Shown here: piece after piece, positions 34,201 to 46,853 of the stretch
Layout of the letters: the number at the start of each line of letters is the position of its first letter
Position numbering within the stretch: position 1 is the stretch's first letter
DNA from: Gonatopus flavifemur
Lineage: Eukaryota > Arthropoda > Insecta > Hymenoptera > Dryinidae
Length of the DNA: 64,000 nucleotides
Assembly: GCA_018340375.1 (NCBI GenBank)
Contig: JAFFJZ010000004.1
Location: forward strand, 25,828,001-25,892,000
Direction of reading: 5' to 3'
Made by a program: the position numbers and the translations under genes
The notes under the pieces: model-generated
Told to the model about the DNA's origin: nothing
Databases searched by the model: none
The model's input: the letters and a program-made list of their open reading frames with translations, nothing else

Positions 34201-35778
34201 TTGAAAAGCTGAAGCATATTCTTAGTATCAAATCTCAATATTTATTGTGTTTCTTTGAAAACACATATGCCATGAAAAATGTTATCATGCCAACTGCAAC
34301 ATTGTCAAAGTCTTTTGATGAATAGCATTGAGAGAGATTTCGTGATTTGACAAAGTGCCAAAATCATCGATATTCAATGTAGATTTGGCTCCTTGCAAAA
34401 TTATTATGAATGAAAAACAAGCGAGGAGAAAGAAAAATATATTGTTCTCATGATGTTCTCGCTGTAAAATTCAAAGTATTCATTCTCACAGTATAATAAA
34501 TCAATCCTAATTCTCTCCGGGTGAGGAATGTCATAATATTATATAAAGAAATTTGGATTTTGTATCGCTTGATTTATACAAAATCCTCCATGAATCTTTA
34601 TCCGACTAATAAGATCAAATGTGTTCGTGTCAAGTTCCTGTGAGTATTTGACCTATGCATTCACTGGAAAAAATATTTATTTGTCCTCTCTCCATAAAAT
34701 ATTTATATGTAGAAATTGAATATTCAATTAGATGCAAAAACTGATTACTTGTGACTGATAAATTATTTATTTAGAAGACCAATTTATTTGGGACGAGCAT
34801 TCCATTATTTGATTCGATTAAATATTTCATTAATCCTAAGAAATATTTTATGCAGAGGAGACAAATAAACTATTCATTTGGTTGGAAGAAATTTTTTTTC
34901 CAGTGTTGTGAGTATTATAGAGAGATTGTTATTAATTTTAGGGAAAAACATTATGAAGAGGAATGCTATATCCATGAAAGAATTTCGCAAAAACTATTTT
35001 TAGTGAGGTGTTTTTTTTTAATCATACATCCATATAGTTCTGAATATCGACGAGCGATGTGTGGTTCATTCTATGTCAGATTGACGACTGAAATATTAAT
35101 TTCAACGAACATTTTTCTTACGTTCTAAAAAAGACAATAATCGACTTATACACGTATCAACTTGATATACGTATTTTTTCATTTTGATATGATATTTTTC
35201 ATTTTCGAGTTACGATATTGCCACTTCGAAAAAGGGGGTTTGGTGAGTAGCGGCAAATTCAGCAATTTGTCTGTCTCTATACATGAGATGGAGCGTGCGC
35301 CTCTTGATCCTCTCTTAAACTGCAAGTTTGAACAAACAAAGAGAGAGAGAGAGAGAGAGAGGGAGATACACATGTTGCTAGATCCGCCACTGTTGGTGAT
35401 TGGGTGGGAAGTAAAAAAACTTTTTGGTGTTAGAAATCAAATTTTTTCACGCCAAAACATGTGTCAGAGTTTAAGAAAGAAATTCGACTCTGCGTGTCTG
35501 TAAGCATTTGAACGAATACGCATATTTTCCGTTCTGATTATCAAATTTTTATGAACCCAAGTGCACTCGACTTTTCAAATTTTCAACCCTCGAAGCTCAT
35601 TTTTTGAAAATCAATCACTTAGTTTTACAAAATTCGAATTCTCACCTCACAACATGTTCAAATTCAAATTCCCTCAAAGTTGCACCAAATTTGAAGAATA
35701 TTTATTCATCAAGTGCAGAACCCTGTTTTTCAAAATATCTAAGTTCGAGTACTGTCAATTTTCACACGTATCCCGTAC
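31279..35778. other. Long gene-poor AT-rich stretch
   Basis: I see no convincing gene over these 4.5 kb. Simple repeats are present: an (AT)n run near 33161-33171 and a (GA)n run at about 35339-35361. Open frames around 33566-33817, 34850-35128 and 35162-35503 lack recognisable motifs; the last two span homopolymer or (GA)n tracts. A motif AGATTCGATTCGTCA at about 32767 recurs near 51468 and 51690. Confidence 0.35.
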
Positions 35779-36122
35779 GGCACACCTCCGTGGAAACCAC
35801 GTAGAACAACGGTGGATCTTCCACTTGAGGAACGTTGAGGCGACGTAGCCGTTGGGCAGAAATAAAGGGGAGTCTCCGTGGAGGCGCCGGAGAAATGTCC
35901 GCCAGACACAACGTTGCTGCAACGTGGAGCAAAAGTGGAGGGAACGGAGAGGCGACGCGGAAGGACAGCAATATTGAAAATCATGAATGTGGTAGGCGTG
36001 GAGCCATCTGAGTAGAATTTGGGTTGTATCTACGTGGTGGCGAGGTACTCATCCACGTCGCCTCCACGTTGCAGCTACGTGGACGCAACGGAGGAACTGA
36101 TACGTGGTGTCCACGTGGAGGA
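35779..36122. mobile_element. GC-rich MITE built on CCACGT words
   Basis: The left end CACACCTCCGTGGAAACCAC is mirrored by GTGGTGTCCACGTGGAGG near 36122. The interior repeats CCACGT, ACGTGG, CTCCACGTTG and GGAGGCG motifs on both strands and is far more GC-rich than the flanks. Open frames on both strands are products of this composition. Superfamily unknown. Confidence 0.55.
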
Positions 36123-36236
36123 AATTTTTTGGCAATGTATAGACCATACTACACTAAAATGAACGCTATTGGATGTTGGAAAAAAGAAAGAGATAGATAC
36201 ATCTATACTATTGCGAAAATTTTAAACTCACCTTAA

Positions 36237-36355
36237 AGGCCTAAATACACAAGCTACGTAAACGTGAATGTAAGGAACGGAAGCCTGCGTAGATCTCGTA
36301 TATGTTTTCTGCGCATACGTTTCTTACTTTTAAATAGCTTGTGTGTCCAGACCCC
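36237..36355. mobile_element. Short MITE with TACACAAGCTA arms
   Basis: CCTAAATACACAAGCTACGT at 36240 is mirrored by TAGCTTGTGTGTCCAG around 36335-36352; inner ACGTAAACG/CGTTTCTT words also pair. Non-coding; the exact ends are approximate. Confidence 0.45.
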
Positions 36356-36365
36356 CATAGACCTT

Positions 36366-36497
36366 CCCTGTTAAACATGACGGAAATGTGCGGAAAGGTT
36401 CGGAAACCAATTGGGAAAAAAACCGACATTAAACGGAAAGAATCGTAAAGATTTGCAACTAAATTCTTTCCGTTTATTTCCCTCATTTTTAACAGGG
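36366..36497. mobile_element. Short MITE with CCCTGTTAAA ends
   Basis: CCCTGTTAAACATGACGGAA at 36366 is mirrored by TCATTTTTAACAGGG ending at 36497; inner words AAACGGAAAGAAT and ATTCTTTCCGTTT also form a hairpin. TT on both sides could be a 2-bp duplication. Confidence 0.6.
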
Positions 36498-39004
36498 TTT
36501 AGATAGTGGGATTTATTGTGATAGAAGAAATTGTTGATGGAAAAAACATTGTGATGATATTTTGATCGCATCAAAATTTGAAACGTCCATATCTCGGCAT
36601 CGGATGAACTGAGATAGTTCGTGCTCAAACGAAAGTGTGTAATCGAATTATATAATAAAAGTGTAATTATCTTTTCGTGACATTCAATGTGTGACGAGTT
36701 ATTATGCATTGAAAATTTTTTCAGGAGGTTCAATCTTGGTTTAGGACTAAAGATACACGGTAGCGCGCGACTTCTCCTTTTTCACTTAGATGTTCCATTG
36801 TAGTGTTTTTTTTTCATGTACTCGGCGTCGAGACGCTACCATGTCTCTTGATCGATTAGCATGAATAACAAAATAATGGTTCTTCAACTTCCTAACTATC
36901 CGGAACCCAGACTTTGAAAAATTTCAGAATTGTTTTATTCACAGAATATTTCAATCGTAACATTGTCAGAACATTTCAAAATTTAATATATGCGATATTT
37001 CAAAGAGAAGATTGTCAGAATGTTTACCATGAAACATTGTATACGTAACATTCATGCAATCTTCTGGGAACATTTCAACTGGAATGTTTCAAATGAGACA
37101 TTCGTAATATTCTGGGAATATTCCTGAGACATTTAGTGCTCTATGAAATGATTACGTACCATTCACTTGATTGTTTAAAGTTAACGATGAAACTAAGCCT
37201 CGGATCAACAATTCAAAATGGTCAAGTTGTTCAGTTCTCCCAGAAATTCGCTGGTAAAAGGCGGTTAGTTTGTTCCGAAATACCCTGTATAAATTGCGCA
37301 ACCAGTTTCATCACAGTTGACTTATATGGCGCATTACGTTGACCAAACATTCCACGCAGTTTGTGAACAGTCTCCGCACAATATTTACCATTTTTGTCGT
37401 GAATTTTCACTATGACAACATGCTATTTTGTCATGAAGCGGTCCATTCTTACTTGCACAGAAAACGAATGAAAATCACGCGTCTTTCAGCAGTTTGTGAC
37501 TTTTAACAATACAGATAACAGATGAAAATCGTGGAACATCCAGTGCTGCTACTTCACTAGTAATGTAGAACAGAAATCGTGCACCATGAGCGTTTCAAAA
37601 GTTGCGTGCTTTATGGTCATACACCCTACTATGGGTCTCGGAAATGAAAGATGAAAAAGTACGTATACATCATTCTCTTCCTCATAACACAAGAGAACAT
37701 TCTTTGTTGAAATTAAAAATTTATCTGTGGATGCAATTTGGAATGATCCATATTATACATACATATTATTTACGAAGGTCTCATACTAATGAGAAATTCC
37801 TCAATCAATCAGAGTACGAAATTCATTAAGATATAAAGAGTTCTTCGTGATTAACCCTGCAAGTAAACACAGGTGCAAATTCGCACTAACCATTTGTATA
37901 CTTTTCGTTTTTCTTCGGAAATTGATTTTATTCTCGCGTTTTTTTTGACTAATCAAATGAGATGTTTGTGAATTTTCTGCCATACCACGTTAATCTGCAC
38001 AGTTTTTGTTCCAAATTGAAAAAAAGGAAGGTCAAATTGATCGAATAGAAACCGAGTTATTAATCGGTAAAGTTGCGTGGTGTGAATTTGCACCTGTATG
38101 TATTCCGAAGGTATGAAAGGATGTGTGTACTTGAAGGGTTAACTAAGTGGAAATAAATTTATTTGGAAAATCATACGCATATAAAGGTACATAAATAAAG
38201 TTTTGTCACATAAGAACGTTCAAAATATTTTATACAAGAAAAAAATTATTTTTTTTACTCAATTGAATGTATCAATCAGAAAGAATAAATAGATATTCGA
38301 TTACCTCTTAAAGCTTATTGAAATAATACATTTATCTAAGTTGGAAAACAATTTTTTTCCGTTTATGTAGTGCACGTAACAAGTCCAAAAACAAATTCTC
38401 ACAAAGTTGAAATGACAAGTTTTCAACGGACTTTTTTGTACTCACTATTCCCACAGTAACACTTAAACACACTGTACATTTATGACTTCATCATATTTCA
38501 AATATCTTCTCAAGTTTTTGAACTGGACTGAACCGAATGAAGATTTCAGAAATTTGCCGTTGATTGTATCGCATCTGAAAATAAATGCCCCTGGAATCGA
38601 GCCCACTTCTTAGATAGAATTCATGTAGCTATATTAAAATAGATTTTATTTTGTTTGCACGGAATTCAACTCATTTTGTTTAGATTTTGCAATATTTGAA
38701 TTCAAAGTATGAATACAGAAATGGATCTGATCTAAAATGACATTTATAACGCGGTTCGTTAACTTCGCTGTTATAAAGCATGATCAAGTATTTAAAAAAC
38801 AACAGATATTGTGCATGACAGAATTTTCTGAACGTTTAGAAAACGTCCTAGAGACACATTGTGCTGTTAGGGAAGATCGATTGCATTTCCAAGATGACTA
38901 CATCATGCGGATGCAGTTTCATGTGAGATAAATATGTGTGAATTGTATGAACTTGAATCGATCCATAACCATAAGTTCTCAAGGGATAATGAAATAATAT
39001 TTCA
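36498..39004. other. Non-coding, AT-rich, with small inverted motifs
   Basis: ACACGGTAGCG at about 36754 and CGCTACCATGTCT at about 36834 form a small inverted pair, possibly a 95-bp MITE. Between 36930 and 37130 the word GAACATTTCAA and variants recur on both strands, again repeat-like. No gene recognised. Confidence 0.32.
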
Positions 39005-39219
39005 CTGAAGTTTGAATCGTTTATTGAAACGAATTAATAATCGAATAACGAAATACTCAGACCCAACCTCAGTTGAAGACCCAAAATCTTGCAGCACATT
39101 CTTTAAACAATGTTTTTAAATTCAAAAAGTCAATACGATTTTCGAGATAAATAACGATGATTCATCATATTTTATGAGTTTGAATTTTCGTTCCGTTTTC
39201 ATAAACGATTCAAACTTCC
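39005..39219. mobile_element. MITE with GAAGTTTGAATCGTTT ends, copy 2
   Basis: Inverted copy of the 15583-15785 element, collinear along its length when reverse-complemented. Terminal inverted repeats begin CTGAAGTTTGAATCGTTTAT. Adjacent to, but separate from, the CACTGAG element at 39307. Confidence 0.78.
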
Positions 39220-39306
39220 ATACCGTAATATTATCAAATATCATGATAAAAATACATTCTACGACGAAATGTATCAGACAAAATTTGGTGGATGTGACAA
39301 TTATTG

Positions 39307-39568
39307 CACTGAGAGGACAAATTTCCGGGAACAATAAAACATTTAGTTGAATAGTCGCCATAAAATACTTAATTGATTTGAATAAACTTTCATTGACTCA
39401 ACTGAATAACTGTTTCAATTGATGAAATATTTCATAGTATATTAAAGATTTGTTTGATTGAATGAATATTTAATCGAGCTAATGAAAGTTTATTCAAATC
39501 AATCAAGTATTTTATGGCGACTATTCAACTAAATATTTCATTGTTCCCGGAAATTTTTTCTCTCAGTG
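39307..39568. mobile_element. MITE, CACTGAGAGGAC end, TG duplication
   Basis: CACTGAGAGGACAAATTTCC at 39307 is mirrored by GGAAATTTTTTCTCTCAGTG ending at 39568. Arms of about 90 bp share GGGAACAATRAAA, TAGTTGAATAGTCGCCATAA and its mirror, and a TGATTTGAATAAACTTTCAT core. TG flanks both sides (39305-39306 and 39569-39570), a direct and non-palindromic duplication. Confidence 0.86.
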
Positions 39569-40612
39569 TGGATAACGATTCAATTCGAAGGATTCGAATA
39601 ATCTACTAGGAAGCGACTACTATAATTATACTAAGAAAAGAGCATACTTATGGTTAATAAATTAATTGACTAAATTGAAAAAAAGAACCTATAAAATTTA
39701 CATCCCGCGAAGTAAATATTTGGACGAATTCAAAAATAGATCCAGCTATCACAATTTAAGCTCATTCTACAACAGCGAATGTGAAAAATACCATAGCTGA
39801 TGTAAATCTTACATTCCACGCTGTAAAATCAACTAAAATCGTAGTAGCTCGAACTATCTTGTGACTATTAGTCTGTCTGCAGCAGTTATTGAAAGTTGCG
39901 GATTGAAAATTCTGGATGAAAACACATAGTTCATTTTCTTAAAAATTCATTCCTCAGAATGGATACTTTTCTATCAGCAACCACGAGAGGACTCATTCCC
40001 CGTACAACACATGACGTGTCAAGCTCATGGGAGGAACGTATTTTTGGGAACATAGGAACATGCCATACAAGTGTGAGATCGTGCCATTCATATTCTAGGC
40101 ACATTCATGCACATAGAAATGTCCGCCCAAATGACCTGAATTCAAGAATATGGGAGGGATGTTCTGTTGATCATCTCATACGCATCTAGTTTTCGTGTTA
40201 CAAAAGAGGTTATGTATTTCTAAAAGACTTCTGTCAACATATTCAGGATGTCTTATGCAGCATCAGTATCATGATTCAATCATAATTCTTTCCAGAAGAA
40301 GAATTACTGTTAAATAGCTTTTCTCATGTTGTATGAGATATCTTTCAAAAGTGTTTTGGAATTGCTTAACCTCTAAAGTTCTGGCGGCTCCTAATGACTG
40401 ACGAAAAACACTACACGTCACTATAATTGAACTTTCATAAATATTAATTGTGGTTTTGTCTTATACATTTTCAACATTGTCACTAAAAATACGCATCGAG
40501 CTACTGTAGACGAAATCTCAAAATTTCCTATTGCATGGTCATAGAGCTATATTTCGTAAGTGCACGCTGTATCTCCGTGATTTGGATAAAAATCCGATAA
40601 ATTAATCTAAAT
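39569..40612. other. Non-coding spacer
   Basis: AT-rich with no recognised gene or element. Confidence 0.35.
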
Positions 40613-40893
40613 AAGGCTGAGATAATTCCGTGCATTCGACACAACTTAAAAAAAAGTTTTGAGACAGTATACAAATTCATAAAGATTGATAAAGATCACC
40701 ATTTCATTCCGACTCGCATACACAAAACAATGAATTCATCGGCTATTTGCAAATGAGAGGTTATAGTTTACTGAGTTCATGAAAATCTTCCTGCCATGTG
40801 GATTGAATATAATTCTTACAATATTGCCACATGATGTGAAATGATATATGCCAGGAATATGTTGTTTAGAATATTCCGTTGTCCATGAGATTA
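40613..40893. repeat. Old dispersed repeat, copy 2
   Basis: Same orientation as 9193-9463. The best-conserved part is the ATTGCCACATGATGTG and GAATGATATATGCCAGG region at 40825-40860. The two copies have drifted apart, so this is an old repeat. Confidence 0.68.
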
Positions 40894-42880
40894 TGCATTT
40901 TTCACATGCCGAACATATGTTTTACACATCACGTGTTATACGGGATCATTTCTCGAAGAGTAGCATTCCAAAAGTGTGATGTCCAATTTTCAGCTCAAAA
41001 TATTGGAAAATAATGAAATTATGAATTTTATTGTGAAAACAGCCGCTTTTCCATTTTTCTTTTCATACCTCAAATTTTTTAGTATACTTCAATATGATTT
41101 TCAGCTGTATAATCTATAAGATCTTTCAAAATGAACTTCAAATACATTGTAAAATAATTTGCAAGTAAAGATACTCAATAGTTCATTTGTGATAATAATT
41201 GTCGCTAGGGTGGAAATGCCCCCAGTGTGGCAAGTATTTGATTCCTGTGAAGTGTGGTAAACAAGGGTGGAGAATAATGGGGTTTTTATTTAAAATATTT
41301 GAGTGAGTATAAATGTATTCAGCGGGCCTTCAAAAGTCCTGTGCTTTCATAGATTTTTTGCTTGATATTTATCTGAAAAATGCGGAATTCCAGATAAATG
41401 CATTATTCATAATTGGAATTTTCTTATCCCTAAACGCGTTTGAGAGTTCAGGGAACGAGTTTAATTTTTTTTACTTCTTATCTATTTGGGAATTATCAGC
41501 ATGAACAACTTAACGAACGTACATATCCGAGCACTATAAAGTTTTTACCAAATTTGAATGTTGACGTAGTTGATAACAGCTTTGTCATAGTATTAGCTGG
41601 TTAATCATTTGTTTTCAAGCGCAAAATAAAGAAAAAAAAGATAACAAAAATAGTGTCTTTGGTGGACTCAACAACTTTCTCTTTAAACCATTCAATCCAT
41701 AAGCGTCCACTTCAGAAACAGTCTGCCTTTTTCATTGTCACACTCGACACATTCCAGACGTAACAATATATCAATTACATCAGAATTGTATAAAATCCTG
41801 TATTGAAAAAAGAATTTATCAAACTTATATGAAACTTGTATCAAGTTTTCATAGTTGTTGCACATATTGTAAATAAATAGTATACATAATTTGCACATCA
41901 TCGAACTCCTTATATTGCAAGATACACGTTACACTCTATACGAATCTAAAATCCTGAAATCTGCAATTAAGTTAATAAATAGTCTCCCCCTTAAATGATG
42001 AAATATATAAAGAACATATAATTTATATTCATTTTATTTGAAAAAGTTCCGAAACTCGTTCCAGTTCCAAATTTCATGAATTCCACTGTATACATTCAAC
42101 AACAATATTTTCAGATACCAATTCTCATGCAATTTTCACGTCATTTGTTTGAAACCATTCTATAGGGAGCTTGTACACTAGAAGGTACTTTTTTCAACCA
42201 TTGAAAGCTGGCATCCAGTCGCTAGACTTTTCTGTTCCTTTACCAGCGAACTGATTTGAATTGTCTTTTGAAGAAGAAGTAATAAAATTTCGAAGTATCA
42301 ATTTTGATAAGTTGATTCGAACAACCCAGATTATTTATATTCCAGAAGCATCTTACATTGAACTTTATCCAATTTTAGCGATACACTCAACGAGAGAAAG
42401 TTCCTTAGGCAATCAACTACCAGACAAAATTGAAGCAACTCTAATTGTGTATCAACTAGCTATCGAATGAGGTATGGATATCGTAGAGCGTTTCGTCGTT
42501 AACAAGCGGAAGTGCTTATACTTGTCAGTGATTCATGATGAGTGGCTAGGTGCCATCAAAGTTGTAAAAATCATTATGCACAGCCGGTCACACAAACTTT
42601 GATAGTTTACTGCACGTGCAAGAATGATGAACTGATTAATAAATGATGTTAATATGATTGTAGAATGTTCAACTCTCGATTCGAACTTGTATGGTACTAG
42701 GAGTAATGAAAAATTCCTCTTCATGATGAATTCATACTGCACATATTCAAAAAATTTCCGTTGCCTGCAATTTTTCGTGTTTTGCATGAAATTTTGTATA
42801 TTTCTTTGTAATTTTTCTGCCAAATCACCACAATTCTTGTCAATAATCTCTTTATAAACGTACACCAAATTCTTATTTCT
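40894..42880. other. Non-coding, AT-rich
   Basis: No gene recognised. Minus-strand open frames at about 42533-42943 run into the antisense of the LINE and are not supported. Confidence 0.35.
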
Positions 42881-45726
42881 AGGAAGCAATACCGTACCAA
42901 ACTCAATGCACTTCGTTGTGCTGCGGCGGCTTCTGTCGATCATTACGACATTATCATCTTCTCTGAAACTTGGTTGACTGATGGAATTTCATCCTCTGAA
43001 ATCGGCTTGGATGGTTATACTATATATAGGAAGGACAGATCTTCACTTACTAGTCATTGTGAGAGAGGGGGTGGAGTTTTGATAGCGGTGAAGAGTGTCA
43101 TTCCTAGTTTTGAGCTGTTCTCTGTACATACAAACGTTGAGCATCTGTTCATTAAGGCAAGATTGGGAATCTCGGATGTGATTTTTGGAGCCGTCTATAT
43201 CCCGCCATCATCACCTGCGCATCTCTACGAAGATCACTGTAAGAGTGTGGAAGTTATTCTGAGTGCCCATCAGGATCTTTCTTTTTACCTTTACGGTGAC
43301 TATAATTTACCGCATGCTTCCTGGCGTATGTCTTGCGCTGAATTATCGTGTGACTTACGTCCTGGAGCATCTTGTAATGAAGTGCAATCAGTTCAGTTTA
43401 TATGTGAATATTTTAATTTTTCTAATTTAATCTTAAAAGTGATATTTGTAATGCTTTCGGGGTCATGCTTGACCTGCTGTTCACAAATGATATTTCTCTA
43501 GTTACGAGGTTATCTACTGAATCTCTTCTAGCTTGTGATATTCATCATCCTCCTATTGTTTCTACGCTGAGTATGGATGTAGTTAAGTTTCTTCCTAGTA
43601 ACAGTGTTTCTCGTTATAATTTCCGTTTAGGTGATTATACTGCTATTTGTAATTATTTTAATCAAATTCCTTGGGACTCACTACTTGAAGGTTTGTCTGT
43701 TGATGATGCGACTGAGTGCCTATATGAACATATGTACCATGCTATTGATTTGTATGTTCCTAAGTGTTATTATCGCGGATCTAATTATCCTAGGTGGTTT
43801 TCACCCCAGTTGATTGATCTAATACGAGCAAAGAAAGTGGCGCATCGTACGTATAAAATCTCTAATTTGTTGCAAGATTACATTATTTTCTCCGATTTGC
43901 GTTCTCAATGTAAAAATCTAGTATATAAATGTTACAATGACTACGTTAGGTCAACTGAATTGCAGATCGCTGATAATGTAAAAGGCTTTTGGAACTTTGT
44001 CAACTCACACCGATCCGATAATGCTATTCCTAACAACATGTTTCTAGATGGCGTTTCAGTTAGTTCTGGGCGTGAAATTTCAGATCTGTTTGCTACTCAC
44101 TTTGAATCTGTTTATGTTTCTCCCAACGATCTGTTGCCTGATTTCGTATCTAATTTTCAATTGGATATTTCCGATCTTCATATTAACATTGGGGAAATAT
44201 TTCTTGGGATCAATTCTCTAAGCATCAATAAAGGACCTGGGGATGACGGTATTCCTCCTTTATTCCTAAAATCTTGCAGCTATATATTATCACGACCCTT
44301 ATGGCTAATCTTCAATGCTTCCTTATCTTCAGGTCATTTTCCATCTCGCTGGAAAAATAGTCTGATTATACCGATTTTCAAGGCTGGCAGCAGATCTGAT
44401 GTGAGAAACTATAGACCAATATCAATTATAAGCGTGATTCCAAAATTATTTGAATCTTTAGTAACTGATAAATTATCTCCTCTATGTTCTAGCATCTTCT
44501 CTGACATGCAACATGGCTTTGTGCCTGGTCGCTCAACAGGCACCAATTTGTCTATTTATTGTAATTATGTTTCGAGGGTTCTGGATGATAACAGTCAAGT
44601 TGATACTGTTTATACGGATTTCACCAAAGCCTTCGACACTGTTGATCATAACGTTCTTTTATCTAAATTAAATCATCTTGGTTTCCGTGGTAATATTCTT
44701 ATTTGGATAAGGAGCTATTTGATGAATCGAACCCAAACTGTCAAAATTAAAAACTTTACCTCAAGGACTATCAATGTTTGCTCAGGCGTTCCGCAAGGGT
44801 CGCATTTGGGACCACTGCTTTTTACACTTTTTATTAATGATATTGGCAACAACTTCAAATTTGCGAAGCATTTAATTTTTGCGGATGATTTGAAATTGTT
44901 CATGAAAATTTCGTCATACGCTGATGCCATTGCTCTGCAGTCGGATTTGTATGAATTGGAATCATGGTGTTCCTTGAATGAATTGAAGCTGAATATAGTG
45001 AAATGTAAAGTTATGAGACTGTCGCGCAAATTGCAGCCCATTACCTTCTCTTATGAGTTGAGTGGCTCAAGCTTGGAGGTTGTGCAGAATATGCTCGATT
45101 TAGGTATTACGTTCGATTCCAAGCTTAATTTTACTTTTCACTATCATAATGTGGTGAACACAGCTATGAAGCAGCTCGGTTTTTTGAAGCGTATGTCTGC
45201 TGACTTCAAGGAGCCCTCAACATTGATAACGTTATACAATGCTCTCGTGAGACCTAACTTAGAATACGCGACTCACATTTGGTCTCCTCATCATGACAAA
45301 TATTGTAAACTTATCGAGAGAGTTCAGCATAGATTTTTACGATTTTTGGCTTTCAAAAATCATACCCCCATGGCTATATCCTGCCATGATTATGGTCCGT
45401 TGATGGGGTTGTTCAACATGAACACTCTCGAAACTCGTAGAATGATCAATGATTTGGTATTCATTTTCAAAATAATCAATGGTCAAATCAATTGCCCTGA
45501 ACTTCTCTCTCTCTTAAATTTCAATGTACCCTCCAGGTCTCTTAGGAACCCATTACTTTTCAATGTTCCTATGTTTAAGTCGCAATTCTTTTATACTGAC
45601 CCAGTAAATCGAATTTGTTGTTTAGCAAATACTTATAGAGATGAGTTGGATTTCTTTTCTGGATCAGTTTCAGTATTCAAGACTTCTGTCTCTAGAGCAT
45701 GTTCTAGTAGGTGTGTGAGATTGTAA
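42881..45726 (+). pseudogene. LINE ORF2: endonuclease and reverse transcriptase, one frameshift
   Basis: Encodes the apurinic-type endonuclease that nicks target DNA and the reverse transcriptase that copies the RNA there. The endonuclease portion (to about 43430) contains SETWLTDG, RGGGVLIAVK and GDYNLPHASW but lacks its N-terminus. The reverse transcriptase shows RPISIISVIPKLFE (about 44413), QHGFVPGRST (about 44510), DFTKAFDTVDH with the first catalytic Asp (about 44617), GVPQGSHLGPLLF (about 44787) and the FADD box (about 44878). The C-terminal region includes RPNLEYATHIWSP near 45253. A one-base frameshift lies between about 43425 and 43465, near an AAAA run: the first frame ends at 43501 and the second carries on to 45726. 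The rest is open, so damage is limited to the truncation and this shift. The clade (Jockey or CR1-like) is from motif memory. Confidence 0.9.
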
Positions 45727-45930
45727 TATTCTTATACTCGTTATTTATCCTGTACAGGATGTTATATTTTGTACTATGTCTTTTTGTAATCCGTCTGTTC
45801 ACTTTATATGATTTCTTTTTTTTTATTTTTATTTTATCTGTTAAATTTTCACTGTATTGTATCAATAATTTGGTCACTAAAGGGCGTTATTGCCCGTTGA
45901 ATAAATAAATAAATAAATAAATAAATAAAT
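42881..45930 (+). mobile_element. 5'-truncated Jockey/CR1-type LINE
   Basis: Sequence similar to non-LTR retrotransposon ORF2 begins abruptly at about 42881, partway into the endonuclease domain. It continues to a stop at 45726, a short 3' UTR, and an (AAAT)n tail at about 45900-45930. No ORF1 is present, so reverse transcription stopped early, the common fate of LINEs. The near-intact ORF2 and clean tail suggest a young insertion. I could not identify a target-site duplication. Confidence 0.92.
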
Positions 45931-45997
45931 ACTTGAATTTTTCTGTTCAGAAGTGGACAAATACAACCTATCAAATCCAAGTAAGATCCAGTTGATG

Positions 45998-46216
45998 CAC
46001 TGAGAGAAGAATTGCACTATAGTTACCAGCATTCGATGATAGTGACTAAATCTTATTATTGGATATGGCGGAATGAATATTTAGTTATACTTACATTCAC
46101 ATTTACAACTAAGAACTTTAGGTATAGTTATCAAAGCTTGATAATGATAAATCGAACATATATTCAAGGAAACCAAATTCATTTGGTAACTATAATTGGA
46201 TTCTTTTTTATCAGTG
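45998..46216. mobile_element. MITE, CACTGAGAGAAGAATTG end
   Basis: CACTGAGAGAAGAATTGCAC at 45998 is mirrored by the right end TTCTTTTTTATCAGTG at 46216; inner arms share ACTATAGTTACCA and TGGTAACTATAATT. The left flank is TG and the right flank TA, one base off an exact duplication. Confidence 0.72.
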
Positions 46217-46383
46217 TACAATCATTCAAACGATGTGCGATTGTTGAATCATAAATGGACAAATACTTGTATCCACCATGAATCTCCATCTTCAAGGAAT
46301 AAAGTCGTGATAGGGATTCTTGTTTGCACTGGAACAAAAATCCACAGCAAACTTTCAGTCCCGCATTGGAAGCAATCAACGTG

Positions 46384-46647
46384 CACGGAGAAAAAGGTAT
46401 CTTGAAAAATACCATAATTTATGGATTTTTGGCGTTGGTCTGGCCCGAGTCAAAATATTTACGTGAAGATATCTCTAAAAGTACCATAATGGCTGGGAAT
46501 TTTACGAGGAAGGTACCATACTTCTTTATAAAAGTCCAAGAAGTTATGGGACTTTTAGAGGTTCGTTCACGTAAATATTTTGACTTGGGTCAGACCAACG
46601 CCAAAAATCCATAAATTATGGTATTTCTAGTATCTGTTTTCTCAGTG
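46384..46647. mobile_element. Foldback MITE, CACGGAGAAAAAGG end, TG duplication
   Basis: The left end CACGGAGAAAAAGGTATC and right end GTTTTCTCAGTG (46647) differ at one terminal base (CACGG versus CACTG), showing that both end variants belong together. The arms share ATACCATAATTTATGGATTT and GGTCTGRCCCRAGTCAAAAT-type blocks with mirrors. TG flanks both sides (46382-46383 and 46648-46649). Confidence 0.85.
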
Positions 46648-46675
46648 TGCACATTTGTGTACCATAGGAAAATTG

Positions 46676-46853
46676 CACAGAACAAAATCATTCAGCTGCA
46701 GCAGCCAAGTGTATAGCACGGACACGAATAGCCATGAGATTAGCTAATTTGCATGTGTAGCTAATTTATTCGCTGTAACAGCTGAAATTTAGCTGCAGGA
46801 GCTCATTCAGCGGCTGCCATTTGCTGCTGCAGCTGAATCATTCTTTCCCTGTA
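46676..46853. mobile_element. MITE with ATTCAGCTGCAGCAGC arms
   Basis: CACAGAACAAAATCATTCAG at 46676, continuing CTGCAGCAGC, is mirrored by GCTGCTGCAGCTGAATCATT and CTTTCCCTGT at about 46822-46852. The interior is full of AGCTGNAG and TTAGCTA words. Target duplication unclear. Confidence 0.7.

Noticed and set aside
35162..35503. 113-codon plus-strand frame spanning the (GA)n tract
   Set aside because: The REREREREI stretch comes from the dinucleotide repeat, and the rest has no recognisable domain.
35739..36236. Arg/Pro/Thr-rich open frames on both strands
   Set aside because: They lie in the GC-rich CCACGT MITE; open frames on both strands over the same bases are expected from the composition.
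42533..42943. 136-codon minus-strand frame overlapping the start of the LINE
   Set aside because: Partly antisense to the endonuclease coding region and partly AT-rich spacer; no motif.
45900..45930. (AAAT)n microsatellite as an independent repeat
   Set aside because: It is the 3' tail of the LINE, directly following its 3' UTR.
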